A DNA stretch of 64,000 bases from an uncultured Porphyromonadaceae bacterium (GCA_945873625.1 CAMCDS010000005.1:1-64000); one strand, 5' to 3'; shown: positions 40,696 through 50,682, numbered from the stretch's first letter. Notes: generated by a model from the letters alone, not told the origin. Numbers and translations: made by a program.

Positions 40696-43149
40696 TTACA
40701 TCTCCTCGCCGCCGTATCCGCTGCCGTCCATAGGCTCGGCTTCCGAGTTGCGGTTGGGCTTCTTCGACTTCATGTTGCCGAACGAATATTTGACCGTCAG
40801 CCGCAGGGTGCGTCCGCCGCGCCAGCGTTCGGAGTATTGCGAATAGTTGATGCCGTTGACTGTGTTTTTGAACTTGCGCGAGTCGAAGATGTCGCGGCAG
40901 TTGATCGACACCGACCAGTTGCCGAAGGCGCGTCGCAGTCCGGCGTCGACGCTCCATCCGCCCTGATGCGAGCCCTGCGCTTCAAGATGCTTCGACGAGT
41001 AGCGTCCGGTGGCCTGGAAGTTGAGGTTCCAGGGGAGTCGCACGGTGGCCATGCAGCGGATGTCCCATGCAAAGGAGTTCTGCTTGTCGCCGTGGAGCTT
41101 GATAGGATTGCCGGCATCGTCGTAGACGGTGTAGTTCCAGGCCGAGATATGGTTGTTGTAGAGGTTGACGGTGGTAGTGAGGTCGAGGTGCGACTTGAAG
41201 AGGTTGTTTTTCACCACAAGCTCCACGCCCGAGTTTGCTGTCTTCGAGACGTTGGCGTGAGTGGTGTACATCACGTCGCCCGATAGATAGCTAATCCGGT
41301 TGATGATGTTGTCTGAGGTGCGCAGATAGGCCGAAACGGAGATCATGTGGTATGTCCAGCTCTTGATGTAGTTGAGCTCGAAGGCGTTGGAGTATTGCGG
41401 TTCGAGCGCGGGGTTTCCGAATGTGATGTTGGTCGGGTCGGAGATGTTGCGGAATGAGTTGAGCTGTCCGCCCCAGGGACGGCGTATGCGGCGCGTATAG
41501 TTTATCTGCACCTCGTTGTCGTGGGGGAGTGAGTATGAGAGGTAGGCCGAGGGGAAGAGTGCGAAGTTATTGGTCTTGTACCAGTCGGCATCCTCTTTCT
41601 GCTGTCCGTAGACGAGCGATTTGGTGCGCACCTGCCATGCCTCGCCGCGCAGTCCGGCCGAGAAGCTGAAGTTCTTAACTTTTCCGCCGAGCGTGAAATA
41701 GAGGGCCGAGACGTTGTTGTTGTAGATGAACCGGTTGAAGAGTTCGGGCACTACGGCCTGATCGGCCGGCGAGGAGCCCTCGCGCGTCGTTACCGGCGTG
41801 TTCTCATGGCTGTAGTTGCCGTTGAATCCGGCTTCCAGCTTGAGCCAGGGGAGTATCTGGTTGGTATAGTCGATTTTGGCCTCGTAGCTGTTGAGGCCGA
41901 TGGTCTGGTCCTGTTCCTGATACTGGTCGGGCAGGGGCTCGCCGGGAAACTCCTGCTGCTGCAGGTAGCTGTTCCACATCGGGCCGCCCCAGTGGTTGTA
42001 GGAGGCCATGATGTCGAGCGTGTGGGTGTCGCTCCACGAGCGGGTGTAGCCTATCTCGGCGTGGGCGCCCTTGTTGTCGCTTTTGTTGTGGCTCCACTGC
42101 GTGTTGGCAGTCCACTGGTCGGGGAGGTCGGAGCTGAAGAGCGAGGTCGATTTTCCCCAGCGGTGTCCGAACATTCCGAATGCGTTTACATAGAATGCGT
42201 CTTTCTTAGTTAGGTGGTAGGTGGCTCCGGCGCGCACGAATACGTTGTTGCCGTGGTGGCGGCCGGTAACGTCGGAGTTGAGGAAATAACCGTCGTCGTA
42301 TGTGCGGCGTGTGAGTGAGCCGTTTTTATTGTGGCGCATGCGGAATCCGACGCTCGCGTATGTCTCCCACTTGGAGTTAGACCAGTTGAAGTTGACCGAC
42401 GCGTTGCCTCCGCCGCGCGAGTTGGCGCCTATCTCGGCACTGCCGTAGTATCCGCCGCGGCGGTCTTTCTTGAGGATGATGTTGATGATGCCTGCCGTTC
42501 CTTCGGGACTGAATTTGGCCGAAGGATTGGTGATGACCTCGATTTTCTCAATCGACTCTCCGGGTATCTGTTCAAGAATCTGGGCGCGGTTGTCGGCAGT
42601 CAGTCCCGACTCCTTGCCGTTGATCCAGACGGTAACCGAAGAATTGCCTCGCAGCGACACCTCGCCGTCCTGGTCCACCTCCACCGAGGGGATGGACTCA
42701 AGCAGCTCGCTGGCCGACTGTCCGGCCGCCATGATGTTGGCGTCGACGTTAAACACCTTCTTGTCGAGTTCAAACCTCATCTGGCTTCTCACCCCTTCTA
42801 CCACCACCTCCTGCAGGAGCTTGGTGTCGTCGGCGAGCTTCACCGTGCCTATGTTGATGTCGGAACCGGCCACTTTCACGGGACGTTCCTGATCGATGCT
42901 GCCTACGCTCGACACGCGCACGATATAGTTGCCGTCGGCCACGCCCGGGAGCGTGAACCGTCCCTCCTCGTCGGTGTTCACTCCGATCGCGAGAGCCTTG
43001 CCTGTCTTGGCGTCGATGAGTTGCACTGTGGCAAACGCCACGGGGTCGCCTGTCTCCTTCGCGAGGGCCACACCCGATATGTTGCCTTTTGCCATCAGGG
43101 CAGCCGGGGCGATAGCGGCCATGGCAAGGGCTAATACTATTTTCTTCAT
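40696..43149 (-). CDS. TonB-dependent receptor-like outer-membrane protein with carboxypeptidase-regulatory domain
   Basis: This 817-residue protein starts at MKKIVLALAMAAIAPAALMA (signal peptide); the frame is open further upstream without support. Domains: a CarboxypepD_reg-like beta-sandwich (GNISGVALAKETGDPVAFA, about 22-105), a plug-like domain (LESIPSVEVDQDGEVSLRGN to GTAGIINIILKKDRRGG, about 140-245), then a 22-strand-type barrel (OMP_b-brl_3 family) to the C-terminus. It ends with a Glu/Asp-rich tail after SFGNMKSKKPNRN rather than the usual aromatic residue. No SusD partner lies beside it, so it is not a standard glycan-uptake pair; the ligand is unknown. Confidence 0.88.
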   Translation of the reverse strand: MKKIVLALAMAAIAPAALMAKGNISGVALAKETGDPVAFATVQLIDAKTGKALAIGVNTDEEGRFTLPGVADGNYIVRVSSVGSIDQERPVKVAGSDINIGTVKLADDTKLLQEVVVEGVRSQMRFELDKKVFNVDANIMAAGQSASELLESIPSVEVDQDGEVSLRGNSSVTVWINGKESGLTADNRAQILEQIPGESIEKIEVITNPSAKFSPEGTAGIINIILKKDRRGGYYGSAEIGANSRGGGNASVNFNWSNSKWETYASVGFRMRHNKNGSLTRRTYDDGYFLNSDVTGRHHGNNVFVRAGATYHLTKKDAFYVNAFGMFGHRWGKSTSLFSSDLPDQWTANTQWSHNKSDNKGAHAEIGYTRSWSDTHTLDIMASYNHWGGPMWNSYLQQQEFPGEPLPDQYQEQDQTIGLNSYEAKIDYTNQILPWLKLEAGFNGNYSHENTPVTTREGSSPADQAVVPELFNRFIYNNNVSALYFTLGGKVKNFSFSAGLRGEAWQVRTKSLVYGQQKEDADWYKTNNFALFPSAYLSYSLPHDNEVQINYTRRIRRPWGGQLNSFRNISDPTNITFGNPALEPQYSNAFELNYIKSWTYHMISVSAYLRTSDNIINRISYLSGDVMYTTHANVSKTANSGVELVVKNNLFKSHLDLTTTVNLYNNHISAWNYTVYDDAGNPIKLHGDKQNSFAWDIRCMATVRLPWNLNFQATGRYSSKHLEAQGSHQGGWSVDAGLRRAFGNWSVSINCRDIFDSRKFKNTVNGINYSQYSERWRGGRTLRLTVKYSFGNMKSKKPNRNSEAEPMDGSGYGGEEM

Positions 43150-43459
43150 TGCAAACGGTAGTATCAAATAAACCGGTCCGGGGAATCGTGATGCCGGGAG
43201 AGAGCGCCGCCGGGCCGAAGTCATAATGGTTGAATAACTGCAATGTTTGACTTCAAAACATTAATTTGGTTTAAGAGATTGCCTGTATTTAAATGTTTTT
43301 TGCACGCATAGAGAACGCTCCCTTACCGGCTGACAGTCCGCATAAAGCTGTCAAGACCGGTCAGGGAGGTGCGGGAATGGGGGCGGGCAGTTGCGGCTTC
43401 CGGATTTTTTCGCTAATTTTGCGCTCGCAATCCGGGCCGCAAGGTCCGGCCTACTTTAT
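43150..43459. other. 310-bp divergent intergenic region
   Basis: Between the receptor gene and the LptF/G gene I see no coding sequence. It contains the promoter for the plus-strand gene at 43391-43421 and AT-rich sequence around 43255-43300 that probably holds the receptor promoter, though no perfect -7 box is visible there. Confidence 0.5.
43391..43421 (+). promoter_or_regulatory. Promoter for LptF/G gene
   Basis: TTG (43391-43393), 20-bp spacer, TAATTTTG (43414-43421): full consensus. Leader about 32 nt. Confidence 0.8.
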
Positions 43460-45400
43460 ATGCGTATCATTAAGCGTCTACACTGGTTTGTGCTCAAGAG
43501 CTTCCTGCCGCTCTTCGCGATGACTTTCTTCATCGTGCTTTTCATCGTGCTGATGCAGTTCCTCTGGAAATACATCGACGACCTCGTGGGCAAGGGGCTC
43601 TCGATCGACGTGCTTGCCGAGCTCTTCTTCTATGCGGCGGTGAGCATGGTGCCGATGGCGCTCCCGCTGGCCATACTGCTTGCGAGCCTGATGACTTTCG
43701 GCAACTTCGGCGAGAAATTCGAGCTTACGGCCATGAAGGCGTCGGGCATCTCGCTCATACGCGTGATGGCTCCGCTCATAGTCTTCATCGGCGGAATATC
43801 GGTAGGCGCCTTCTTCTTTCAGAACGACGTGTTGCCTCACGCGCAGGTGAAGATGTGGACACTCCTCTTCTCAATGAAGCAGAAAAGCCCTGAGCTGGAG
43901 ATTCCCGAAGGGGTGTTCTACGACCAGATTCCGGGCTATAACCTCTTCGTGAAGCATAAAAACAAGGAGACCGGCATGCTGCGCGACGTAATGATCTACG
44001 ACGTGAGCAAGGGCGGCGACCAGGGTACAATACTTCTCGCCGACTCGGCGCGAATAGCGTTCACTCCCGACAACCGTTTCCTTTTCCTTCACCTCTATCA
44101 GGGTGAGCAGTTCGAGAACCTGCGCGAGCAGCAGTCGATGGACAAGAACGTCCCGTTCCGTAGAGAATCGTTTTTCGACAAGCAGATACTCATACCTTTC
44201 GACGCCAACTTCAACCGCCTCGACGACAACTCGATGCGAAAGCAATATGTAGGCAAGAACATCAGCGAGCTTACCCACACCATCGATTCCGTCAACGTGC
44301 GTCTCGACTCTATCGGTCGCGACTATGCAGCCGATATGCACGAGGGCTCACTTGCCTTCATGGATCGTCCGATAGTCGGCCCGGGAGGCTCGATGCAGGA
44401 TTTCAGCGGCGTCAGCCCGCGGGCAGACGGCAAGACGGCGAAGGCTCCCCGCCCGGCGATGCTGAATCTCGACTCGCTGATGGCCGGACTCGACGAGAAC
44501 AGTAGGCGCATGGTGGTCAACGGCGCCTTGCAGAGCATACGCCGCGACAAGATGGACATGGAGTTCAAGGGGGCGATGATGGCCGACGAGCGCAAGATAC
44601 TGCGCCGCCACGAGATAGAACTGCTTAAGAAATATACCCTCTCGGTGGCCTGCCTCATCTTTTTCTTCATAGGAGCGCCGCTCGGTGCCATTATCCGCAA
44701 GGGCGGAATAGGCACGCCGCTCGTGATTTCGGTGCTGCTCTTCCTTGTCTACTACATAATCGACAACACCGGCTACAAGATGGCACGCGACGGACGCTGG
44801 GAGGTATGGATCGGCATGTGGCTGTCCACGGCAATTCTCGCGCCGCTCGGCATCTACGTCACATGGAAGGCGATGAACGATTCGGCCGTATTCGACAAGG
44901 ACCTTTACCTCTCGCTCGTGCGCAAGATACTGGGTACGCGCCAGGCTCGAAAGGTGGAATACAAGGAGGTAATCATCAACGACATATCGCTCGACGAAGC
45001 GCGCCGCCGGCTTTTGGCTCTTGCCGGACGCAGCCGCGACTTCGCAGCGCGCTATCCGCGTCCGCTTGGCTATAAGGCGTATTTCTCCACCGGATACGAC
45101 ACAGCCGAGATAGATGCCGTATCGAAGCAGATGGAAGCCGACATTGCCTATATGACCGACTGCCGCAACCCGATGGCAGTCAACAAGCTGATTAATTATC
45201 CGGTAATCCGTCTGCTGTGGGTATATCATCCGGCACGTAAGAAATGGCTCGGCACGGCCCTCGCAGTTCTCTTCCCGATAGGCATCCCGGTGTGGCTGTG
45301 GAGCATCAGAAGCCTGAAAGTGCTTAAAGCCGATATGGCGAAGATAGCCAAGGTGAGCGATTCGATAGTAGCCGTGCTCGACGAGAGCCGCGAAGACTGA
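43460..45400 (+). CDS. LptF/LptG family permease (YjgP/YjgQ)
   Basis: This 646-residue inner-membrane protein belongs to the family that drives lipopolysaccharide out of the inner membrane with the LptB ATPase. The start MRIIKRLHWFVLKSFLP is the family N-terminus and lies 39 bp past the -7 box. The first helix group is at about 12-110 (FLPLFAMTFFIVLFIVLMQF, with the conserved LPLAILLASLMTFGNF). A large periplasmic jellyroll-like region spans about 125-400, and helices at about 415-490 carry FFFIGAPLGAIIRKGG. It is much longer than E. coli LptF/G (about 360) owing to a C-terminal extension of about 150 residues that ends in another helix near 605-625. Whether F-like or G-like cannot be decided. 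Confidence 0.88.
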   Translation: MRIIKRLHWFVLKSFLPLFAMTFFIVLFIVLMQFLWKYIDDLVGKGLSIDVLAELFFYAAVSMVPMALPLAILLASLMTFGNFGEKFELTAMKASGISLIRVMAPLIVFIGGISVGAFFFQNDVLPHAQVKMWTLLFSMKQKSPELEIPEGVFYDQIPGYNLFVKHKNKETGMLRDVMIYDVSKGGDQGTILLADSARIAFTPDNRFLFLHLYQGEQFENLREQQSMDKNVPFRRESFFDKQILIPFDANFNRLDDNSMRKQYVGKNISELTHTIDSVNVRLDSIGRDYAADMHEGSLAFMDRPIVGPGGSMQDFSGVSPRADGKTAKAPRPAMLNLDSLMAGLDENSRRMVVNGALQSIRRDKMDMEFKGAMMADERKILRRHEIELLKKYTLSVACLIFFFIGAPLGAIIRKGGIGTPLVISVLLFLVYYIIDNTGYKMARDGRWEVWIGMWLSTAILAPLGIYVTWKAMNDSAVFDKDLYLSLVRKILGTRQARKVEYKEVIINDISLDEARRRLLALAGRSRDFAARYPRPLGYKAYFSTGYDTAEIDAVSKQMEADIAYMTDCRNPMAVNKLINYPVIRLLWVYHPARKKWLGTALAVLFPIGIPVWLWSIRSLKVLKADMAKIAKVSDSIVAVLDESRED

Positions 45401-45428
45401 CCGGCAGACAGCAAGAATACATAAAATT

Positions 45429-45461
45429 ACCGGGAGGCAGACGAATGGTCTGCCTCCCGGT
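45429..45461. terminator. Terminator after the LptF/G gene
   Basis: ACCGGGAGGCAGAC / GTCTGCCTCCCGGT, 14-bp perfect stem, 5-nt loop, 28 bp past the stop, followed by TGATTATCC. It lies between convergent units. Confidence 0.8.
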
Positions 45462-45482
45462 TGATTATCCGGCGGAGCACGC

Positions 45483-46440
45483 TCAGCGTACCATTACTTT
45501 GACTGATTTCGTACCTGCGTTTACAATGTAGACGCCGCTCTCCACGCGATAGACAGTGCGGTTGGTTCCGACGCTTTCAGCCGGGACTCTCTTGCCGTCG
45601 GCAGCAGTTACCGAGGTGGTATATCCCGCGCCGGAAGCGTATAGGTCAGTTCCTCCCAGCCTTCGGTGTTCTTGCGCTTATAGGCCAGAAACTCGAAGTC
45701 GTCGGGGTCGGTAGAGCCGGTGCTCCAGTAGACGCCGACCATGTCAGCTCCATAGCTCGTAGAAACGGTCGAGAGCCAGAACGAAATGTCGGAGCCGGGC
45801 TTCACCTCAGGCGAGATCAGCCAGTCGTTGGCGGTCTTGTAGTTGAGCGGCGAGAGTGCCAGCAGGAACTGGTGGCCTCCGTGGGCTTTCAGCACGCTCT
45901 TCGTAGCTTCCGGTATCTCGGGATGGCGGTCGTCGAACACTATGAAGGCGTGGGGTTCCTCCTCGTGGGGGAAGTCCCAGTTCTGCCATGAGTATGTGAG
46001 CGAGCCGTCGAGGTCGATGTTGAGGAAGTCGCCAAGCCTCTCGTCGATAGAGAAGGGCGGGAGCATCTCCATTGTCTCCGTGCCGTCGAACACGTAGGGG
46101 CTCCCCCATGCGAGGTCGACCGTGCCTGGCTCATCCTTGCGCCGTTCGGCAGTGAGCGACGGGGGCATCACGGCGTCGCCTACCACTACAGTGCCTGTGG
46201 CCTTGTAGGAGTTGCCGACAAGCACGTCATCGGTCGGGAGCGACAGTGCGAATGTCATCTCGCCGAGCGAGTCGGAGCCGGGGGTGAACGTGTAGGTGTA
46301 TTCGCGCTCCTCGTCGATGCCGATCGGAGCGTCGGACGCGGGTGTGAGCGTGGTCTCTGTCATGACGCCCGCTCCGTCGGTATAGGTCAGCTTAAGACCC
46401 CGTTCCCCAATATTTGTTAAGGCTGGGGCGATGGTAATTT
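45483..46440 (-). pseudogene. Decayed surface-protein gene (jelly-roll domain plus C-terminal sorting-like tail)
   Basis: Reading minus strand, a frame from about 46440 encodes a repeat-domain remnant (LKLTYTDGAGVMTETT, YTYTFTPGSDSLGEMTF). A choice-of-anchor/cleaved-adhesin-like domain follows (LNIDLDGSLTYSWQNWDFP, AFIVFDDRHPEI, KTANDWLISPEVKPG, SYGADMVGVYWSTGSTD) up to YTLPARDIPPR and a stop at 45608-45610. In a different frame, from about 45630 to the stop at 45483-45485, the protein would continue VTAADGKRVPAESVG and GVYIVNAGTKSVKVMVR, like a type IX secretion C-terminal tail. So there is one frameshift near 45625-45632. The 5' end, with signal peptide and most domains, is missing; it starts abruptly beside the dnaJ terminator. 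Function is presumably lost. Confidence 0.75.
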
Positions 46441-46470
46441 CTTGCCACGGACAACTGAAAATAAAGAAAT

Positions 46471-46502
46471 AAGGCCGCGGCCCCCTGAAGGGGCGCGGCC
46501 TT
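46471..46502 (-). terminator. Terminator after dnaJ
   Basis: AAGGCCGCG and CCCC pair with GGGG and CGCGGCCTT around TGAA. On the minus strand the stem is followed by ATTTCTTTATTTTC. Confidence 0.85.
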
Positions 46503-46524
46503 AATGTGGCTATGCCGGAAGGTA

Positions 46525-47721
46525 TCACTCTCCCCGGTTTTCCTTGTTGAAGATGTGGCGCAGACGAGAGAATATGCGCTTCGACGTCGATTCCGTCGGG
46601 ACGATGTCGGGAGAGTCTTTCAGGCTCTCGATGGCGCTCTTCTCGGTGTCGGTAAGCGATTCGGGCACGTAGACCATTACGTTGACAAGCAGGTCGCCTT
46701 TCACGTTGGAGTGCATCTTGGGCAGACCTTTGCCGCGCAGACGCAGCACCTTGCCGGGCTGGGTGCCCGGAGCTATCTTGAGCCTTGCGCGTCCGTCGAC
46801 GGTAGGCACTTCGGCAGTTCCGCCGAGGGCTGCTGTCGGGAAGTCGAGCATCAGGTTGAAGATGAGGTCGTCGCCGTCGCGGATGAGGTCGGGGTCTTTC
46901 TCCTCCTGGATTACGATGAGCAGGTCGCCGTTGATGCCTCCGTGGCGCGGAGCGTTGCCCTTGCCGCGCATGGTGAGCACCATGCCGTTCTCTACGCCCG
47001 GCGGAATGGTGAAGGTAACGATGTCTTCCTTCTTCTCCACGCCCGAGCCGTGGCAGTACTGACATTCTTCGGATATGATCTTGCCCTCGCCGTTACATTC
47101 GGGGCAGACCGTCTCATACTGCTGGGTGCCGAATATGCTCTGCTGGGTATGAATCTGATAACCGGTGCCTCCGCAGCGCGGACATGTCTTGAACGCGGTG
47201 CCGTCTTTGGCGCCCGTGCCCTTGCAGTGGTCGCAGGCCACGAGGCGCGGAATCTTCAGCTTCTTCTCGACACCGTTCATGATGTCTTTGAGCGTAACCT
47301 TCACGGTAATGCGGAGGTCGGTACCCTTGTTGGCGCGTTTGCGCGCACGGCGCTGTCCGTAGGCCGCGCCGCCCATTCCTCCGCCCATGTCGCCGAAGAT
47401 GTCGCCGAACTGGTTGAAGATGTCCTCCATGGTGAATCCGCCGCCGAATCCGCCGCCGAATCCGCCATAGCCTCCGGCTCCGCCGAAGCCCTGTCCGCCC
47501 ATGTTGTGGCCGAAACGGTCGTACTTGGCGCGCTTCTCGGAATCGCTGAGCACGTCGTAGGCTTCGGCTGCCTCTTTGAACTTCTCCTCGGCCTCCTTGT
47601 CGTCGGGGTTGCGGTCGGGATGGTATTTCACGGCCAGCTTGCGGTAGGCCTTCTTTATATCGTCGCTTGATGCGTCGCGGGCCACGCCAAGCACTTCATA
47701 GTAATCACGTTTCTCTGCCAT
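46525..47721 (-). CDS. dnaJ: Chaperone protein DnaJ
   Basis: This 398-residue type I J-protein is the co-chaperone of DnaK. The J domain is at residues 1-70 with the HPD motif in [11 protein letters not shown], followed by a Gly/Phe-rich linker ([20 protein letters not shown], about 75-100). The zinc-binding domain has four CxxCxGxG repeats ([32 protein letters not shown]; about 160-235), and the C-terminal substrate domains follow. A final tail of about 25 residues ([21 protein letters not shown]) is basic. It is 60 bp downstream of grpE on the minus strand; dnaK is not in the window. Confidence 0.97.
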   Translation of the reverse strand: MAEKRDYYEVLGVARDASSDDIKKAYRKLAVKYHPDRNPDDKEAEEKFKEAAEAYDVLSDSEKRAKYDRFGHNMGGQGFGGAGGYGGFGGGFGGGFTMEDIFNQFGDIFGDMGGGMGGAAYGQRRARKRANKGTDLRITVKVTLKDIMNGVEKKLKIPRLVACDHCKGTGAKDGTAFKTCPRCGGTGYQIHTQQSIFGTQQYETVCPECNGEGKIISEECQYCHGSGVEKKEDIVTFTIPPGVENGMVLTMRGKGNAPRHGGINGDLLIVIQEEKDPDLIRDGDDLIFNLMLDFPTAALGGTAEVPTVDGRARLKIAPGTQPGKVLRLRGKGLPKMHSNVKGDLLVNVMVYVPESLTDTEKSAIESLKDSPDIVPTESTSKRIFSRLRHIFNKENRGE

Positions 47722-47781
47722 TTTCTTTTCGATAATTGTTCGTGGATGATTGACTTACGGGGTGGGGGATAGGACAGAATA

Positions 47782-48396
47782 TCACTGTCCGACCACCACC
47801 TTGGCATGGCGGAGCACCTTGTCGTTGATCATATATCCCTTCTGCACGGTGTCGAGTATCTTCCCCTTCATGGCGTCGTCGGTAACGGGCACCACGGAGA
47901 TGGCCTCGTGCTTCTCGGTGTCGAACGTAGAGTCGGTCATGTCGATTTCCTTCACTCCGTTCTGTTCGAGATATTTTCTGAACTTATTGTAGATGAGCAC
48001 CATTCCCTCCTTGATGGATTCGGTGTTCTCGCTCTTTCCGGCCGACTCGATGCCGCGCTCGAAATCGTCGAGAATCGGGAGAAGCCCTTTGAGCACCTGC
48101 TCGCCGGCGTTCTTGATGATTTCCGATTTCTCCTTGAGGGTGCGTTTGCGGAAATTGTCGAACTCGGCCATCAGAAAGAGGTATTCCTTCTTCTCGTGCT
48201 CTGTGGCGGCCTTGGCCTCCTCAAGCTCCTTGCCGAGTCTGATGATTTCAGACTCCTCGCTCTCCTCCTCGGGCGACTCCTGGGTGTCGACGTCAGCCAC
48301 CTCGATGTCGTCGGCAGTGCCGGCGGCCTCACGGGCGGCGGAGTCGGGTTCCTGTTCCTGTCCGGGGTTATATTTTTCGTTGTCTTTGGTATTCAT
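47782..48396 (-). CDS. grpE: Nucleotide exchange factor GrpE
   Basis: This 204-residue protein releases ADP from DnaK. The acidic, disordered N-terminus (about 1-55, NTKDNEKYNPGQEQEPDSAA then Glu-rich) precedes a long coiled coil (EIIRLGKELEEAKAATEHEK). The conserved EFDNFRKRTLKEKSEIIKNA and the C-terminal beta domain follow (HEAISVVPVTDDAMKGKILD, and GYMINDKVLRHAKVVVGQ). It forms an operon with dnaJ. No CIRCE-like element or clear promoter was spotted upstream. Confidence 0.96.
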   Translation of the reverse strand: MNTKDNEKYNPGQEQEPDSAAREAAGTADDIEVADVDTQESPEEESEESEIIRLGKELEEAKAATEHEKKEYLFLMAEFDNFRKRTLKEKSEIIKNAGEQVLKGLLPILDDFERGIESAGKSENTESIKEGMVLIYNKFRKYLEQNGVKEIDMTDSTFDTEKHEAISVVPVTDDAMKGKILDTVQKGYMINDKVLRHAKVVVGQ

Positions 48397-48528
48397 ATTC
48401 GAATGTTTTTAATGTTTTTCCACAGCAAATAGTGAGCCAAAAACGTCGTTGCGGAGGCTCACATTCCTATTTTTTCTAACAAATCAGAGAAAAATCGGTT
48501 CGTGCAAAAACAAATCACCCCGTTCAGA

Positions 48529-48566
48529 GAGGGCGGACGTCCTCATTTCCCGCGACGTCCGCCCTC
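48529..48566 (-). terminator. Terminator of the 48.6-kb barrel gene
   Basis: GAGGGCGGACGTC (48529-48541) / GACGTCCGCCCTC (48554-48566), 13-bp perfect stem with 12-nt loop, 25 bp past the stop. Confidence 0.75.
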
Positions 48567-48591
48567 ATCAGGCAGCTCTCTTCTGCGTCTT

Positions 48592-50682
48592 TCAAAGGCG
48601 GTTCATCTCGGCTTCTGCGGCCGCCGAGCCCCGGTAAGCGCTCTTGCGGGGCTGGAAACTGTAGATGACGTTGAGCGCCACGCCCCGCCGGTCGTAGTTC
48701 TGGCGCTTGTCGACGCAGACTCCGTAGGTCGACATAGTCCAGTCGTTGTTGGCGGTGTTGAATATGTCGGTGGCCGACAGCTTCACGGTAAGCGACTTAT
48801 TGAAGAAAGTCTTGCCTACCGAGGCGTTCATGGTGAACCATGTGGTGCCGAACCGGTTGGTGTGCATGTCGCCCTGTGTGCGGCCGCTGATGTTGGCGGT
48901 GACAGTCCATCCCCGGGGCAGAGATATGGTGTTGTCGAAGTAGTAGGAGAATATGGGGCGGTCGTATCTGCCGCCTCCGAGCTCAAGCCACTGGCGGTAG
49001 ATGCCGACGGTAACGTTTGGCGTCCAGCGGCGCACCGGCCGGCTCCATACGAGGTACATGCTCAGCGCCGAGACGTCGATGTTGACGGGGTGCATCAGCA
49101 GTTGCAGGCCTCCGGCCGGGTAGAGCTGCTTGACGTATGCGTAGGAGTCGTGGCTGCGGATGAAGTCGGCCTGCAGCATGAAGTCTCTCCATAAGGCGAA
49201 CAGCCTGACATCGTGCATACGTTCGTCGCGCAGACCCGGGTTTCCCCCTTCTATTTCATGAAGTCCGACATAGCTCAGCGAACCGGTAAGCTGCGAGTAG
49301 GGTGGCTTCACGGTGGCCATCCTGTAGCTGAGGCTCAGCTGTGCGTAGTCGCTGAATGAATATCCGAGCGAGACGTCGGGGGTGAGCAGATGGTCGCGGC
49401 GGCTCACATCACTGTCGCGTTTCCCGTCGACCCTGAAATCATAGTCCATGTATTCGTATCGCACTCCGGCTGAGAGCGAAAACCGGCCGAAGATGCGCGA
49501 CCACGACACGAAGAGCGCTGCCGATGTCTGTCGCGCGTCGGTGAGCGACGAAGGTATATATTCGCCAGCCTGCTGGCTGAGCATGCGATAGTCGAGCGAG
49601 GTATGGGTATAGCTGTCTTGCGTGCCTGCGGTGAGGTCGCCTTTCCATAGCGGGAAGTTGACATAGAGCTTTCCGGCCCAGATGGTGGATATGCGTCTGT
49701 CGGTAGAGTTGACCTCAGGATTGTCAGAATGGGGGTAAGTGGTGGAAACGCTGTTGTTGTCGCTCGAACGGCGGAAGTCGCCGTCGAAATGCAGCAGATA
49801 CCTTCCGGCGAAGGTGTTTTCGTAATAGGCCGAAGCGAGGTGGCTGTGGGCGCGTATTCGTTTCCCTATCTCGCGGCTGACGGGCGGGTCGAGGTCGATC
49901 CATTCCGTGCCGGAGTTGCGGAAGTCGCCCCGCTCGGGGTTATATCGGTAGTAGGCTCCGAACGACTGATGGCCTCCGGCATAGTTGAATCCGGCCTTCA
50001 CGATGCCGGTGGTGGTGGGGTAGGAATTGCTCTGGCTGCTGCCGACTACGGTCTCTTTGCCGTCGTAGACGAGTGTGTTGGTTGTTGAGCCTTTAGCAAG
50101 GGAATTATTATGGTTGATGGTGCCGTTGGCGAATAGCTCCCATCGGCCGGCCCTGTAGCTGAGGGAGAGATAGTCCATCACCGACCATTTGCGGTGGCGC
50201 TGCACCTGCAGCTGGTCGGTAAGCGACAGCCCCTGTACGAAATTCCTTCTGGTGGTGATCCGAAGCACTGCCTCGGTGTCGCTTCCGTAAGCCGCGCCCG
50301 GAGCCATTAGCAGCTCCACCTGCTTAAGGTTCGACGAAAGAATCTGCTGCAGCTCCTGCTTGTCGCGCATCGGACGACCGTCGATGTATATTTCGATGTT
50401 GTTCTTGCCGATGACACTTACGGAATTGTCCTGCACTTTGATCATCGGCAGCTGATCGAGCACGTCGAGGGCATTGCCGAGGTCGGCGAGATTTGTGCCG
50501 GGTATTGTCGACACGAGGGTCGAGCCTACAAGTTTCGTGGCGGGCTGCTTTGCTGTTACCACCACTTCCTGCAATTCGCGCGAGAGGCTGTCGGCCTGCG
50601 CTGCGCTCTGTTCCGTCCGGGCCGTGGCTGTCGCCGAGGCCAATGCCGCGGTCAGCGCCGCGATGAGAATATTAGCTTTCAT
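48592..50682 (-). CDS. TonB-dependent receptor-like outer-membrane beta-barrel protein
   Basis: This 696-residue protein starts MKANILIAALTAALASATATA (signal peptide). A short plug-like region follows (ELQEVVVTAKQPATKLVGST, LDVLDQLPMIKVQDNSVSVIG, IEIYIDGRPMRDKQELQQIL; about 35-130). A large barrel of the OMP_b-brl_3 type runs to the C-terminus (YSFQPRKSAYRGSAAAEAEM). Compared with the 40.7-kb receptor it lacks the N-terminal carboxypeptidase-regulatory domain. No SusD-like gene accompanies it. The promoter is overlapped by a 12-bp perfect inverted repeat, so it is probably regulated. Ligand unknown. Confidence 0.87.
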   Translation of the reverse strand: MKANILIAALTAALASATATARTEQSAAQADSLSRELQEVVVTAKQPATKLVGSTLVSTIPGTNLADLGNALDVLDQLPMIKVQDNSVSVIGKNNIEIYIDGRPMRDKQELQQILSSNLKQVELLMAPGAAYGSDTEAVLRITTRRNFVQGLSLTDQLQVQRHRKWSVMDYLSLSYRAGRWELFANGTINHNNSLAKGSTTNTLVYDGKETVVGSSQSNSYPTTTGIVKAGFNYAGGHQSFGAYYRYNPERGDFRNSGTEWIDLDPPVSREIGKRIRAHSHLASAYYENTFAGRYLLHFDGDFRRSSDNNSVSTTYPHSDNPEVNSTDRRISTIWAGKLYVNFPLWKGDLTAGTQDSYTHTSLDYRMLSQQAGEYIPSSLTDARQTSAALFVSWSRIFGRFSLSAGVRYEYMDYDFRVDGKRDSDVSRRDHLLTPDVSLGYSFSDYAQLSLSYRMATVKPPYSQLTGSLSYVGLHEIEGGNPGLRDERMHDVRLFALWRDFMLQADFIRSHDSYAYVKQLYPAGGLQLLMHPVNIDVSALSMYLVWSRPVRRWTPNVTVGIYRQWLELGGGRYDRPIFSYYFDNTISLPRGWTVTANISGRTQGDMHTNRFGTTWFTMNASVGKTFFNKSLTVKLSATDIFNTANNDWTMSTYGVCVDKRQNYDRRGVALNVIYSFQPRKSAYRGSAAAEAEMNRL

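Noticed and set aside
40696..43149. Calling the receptor-like barrel a SusC protein of a polysaccharide utilisation locus
   Set aside because: No SusD-like gene or glycan-degrading enzyme is adjacent; the barrel looks like the OMP_b-brl_3 type.
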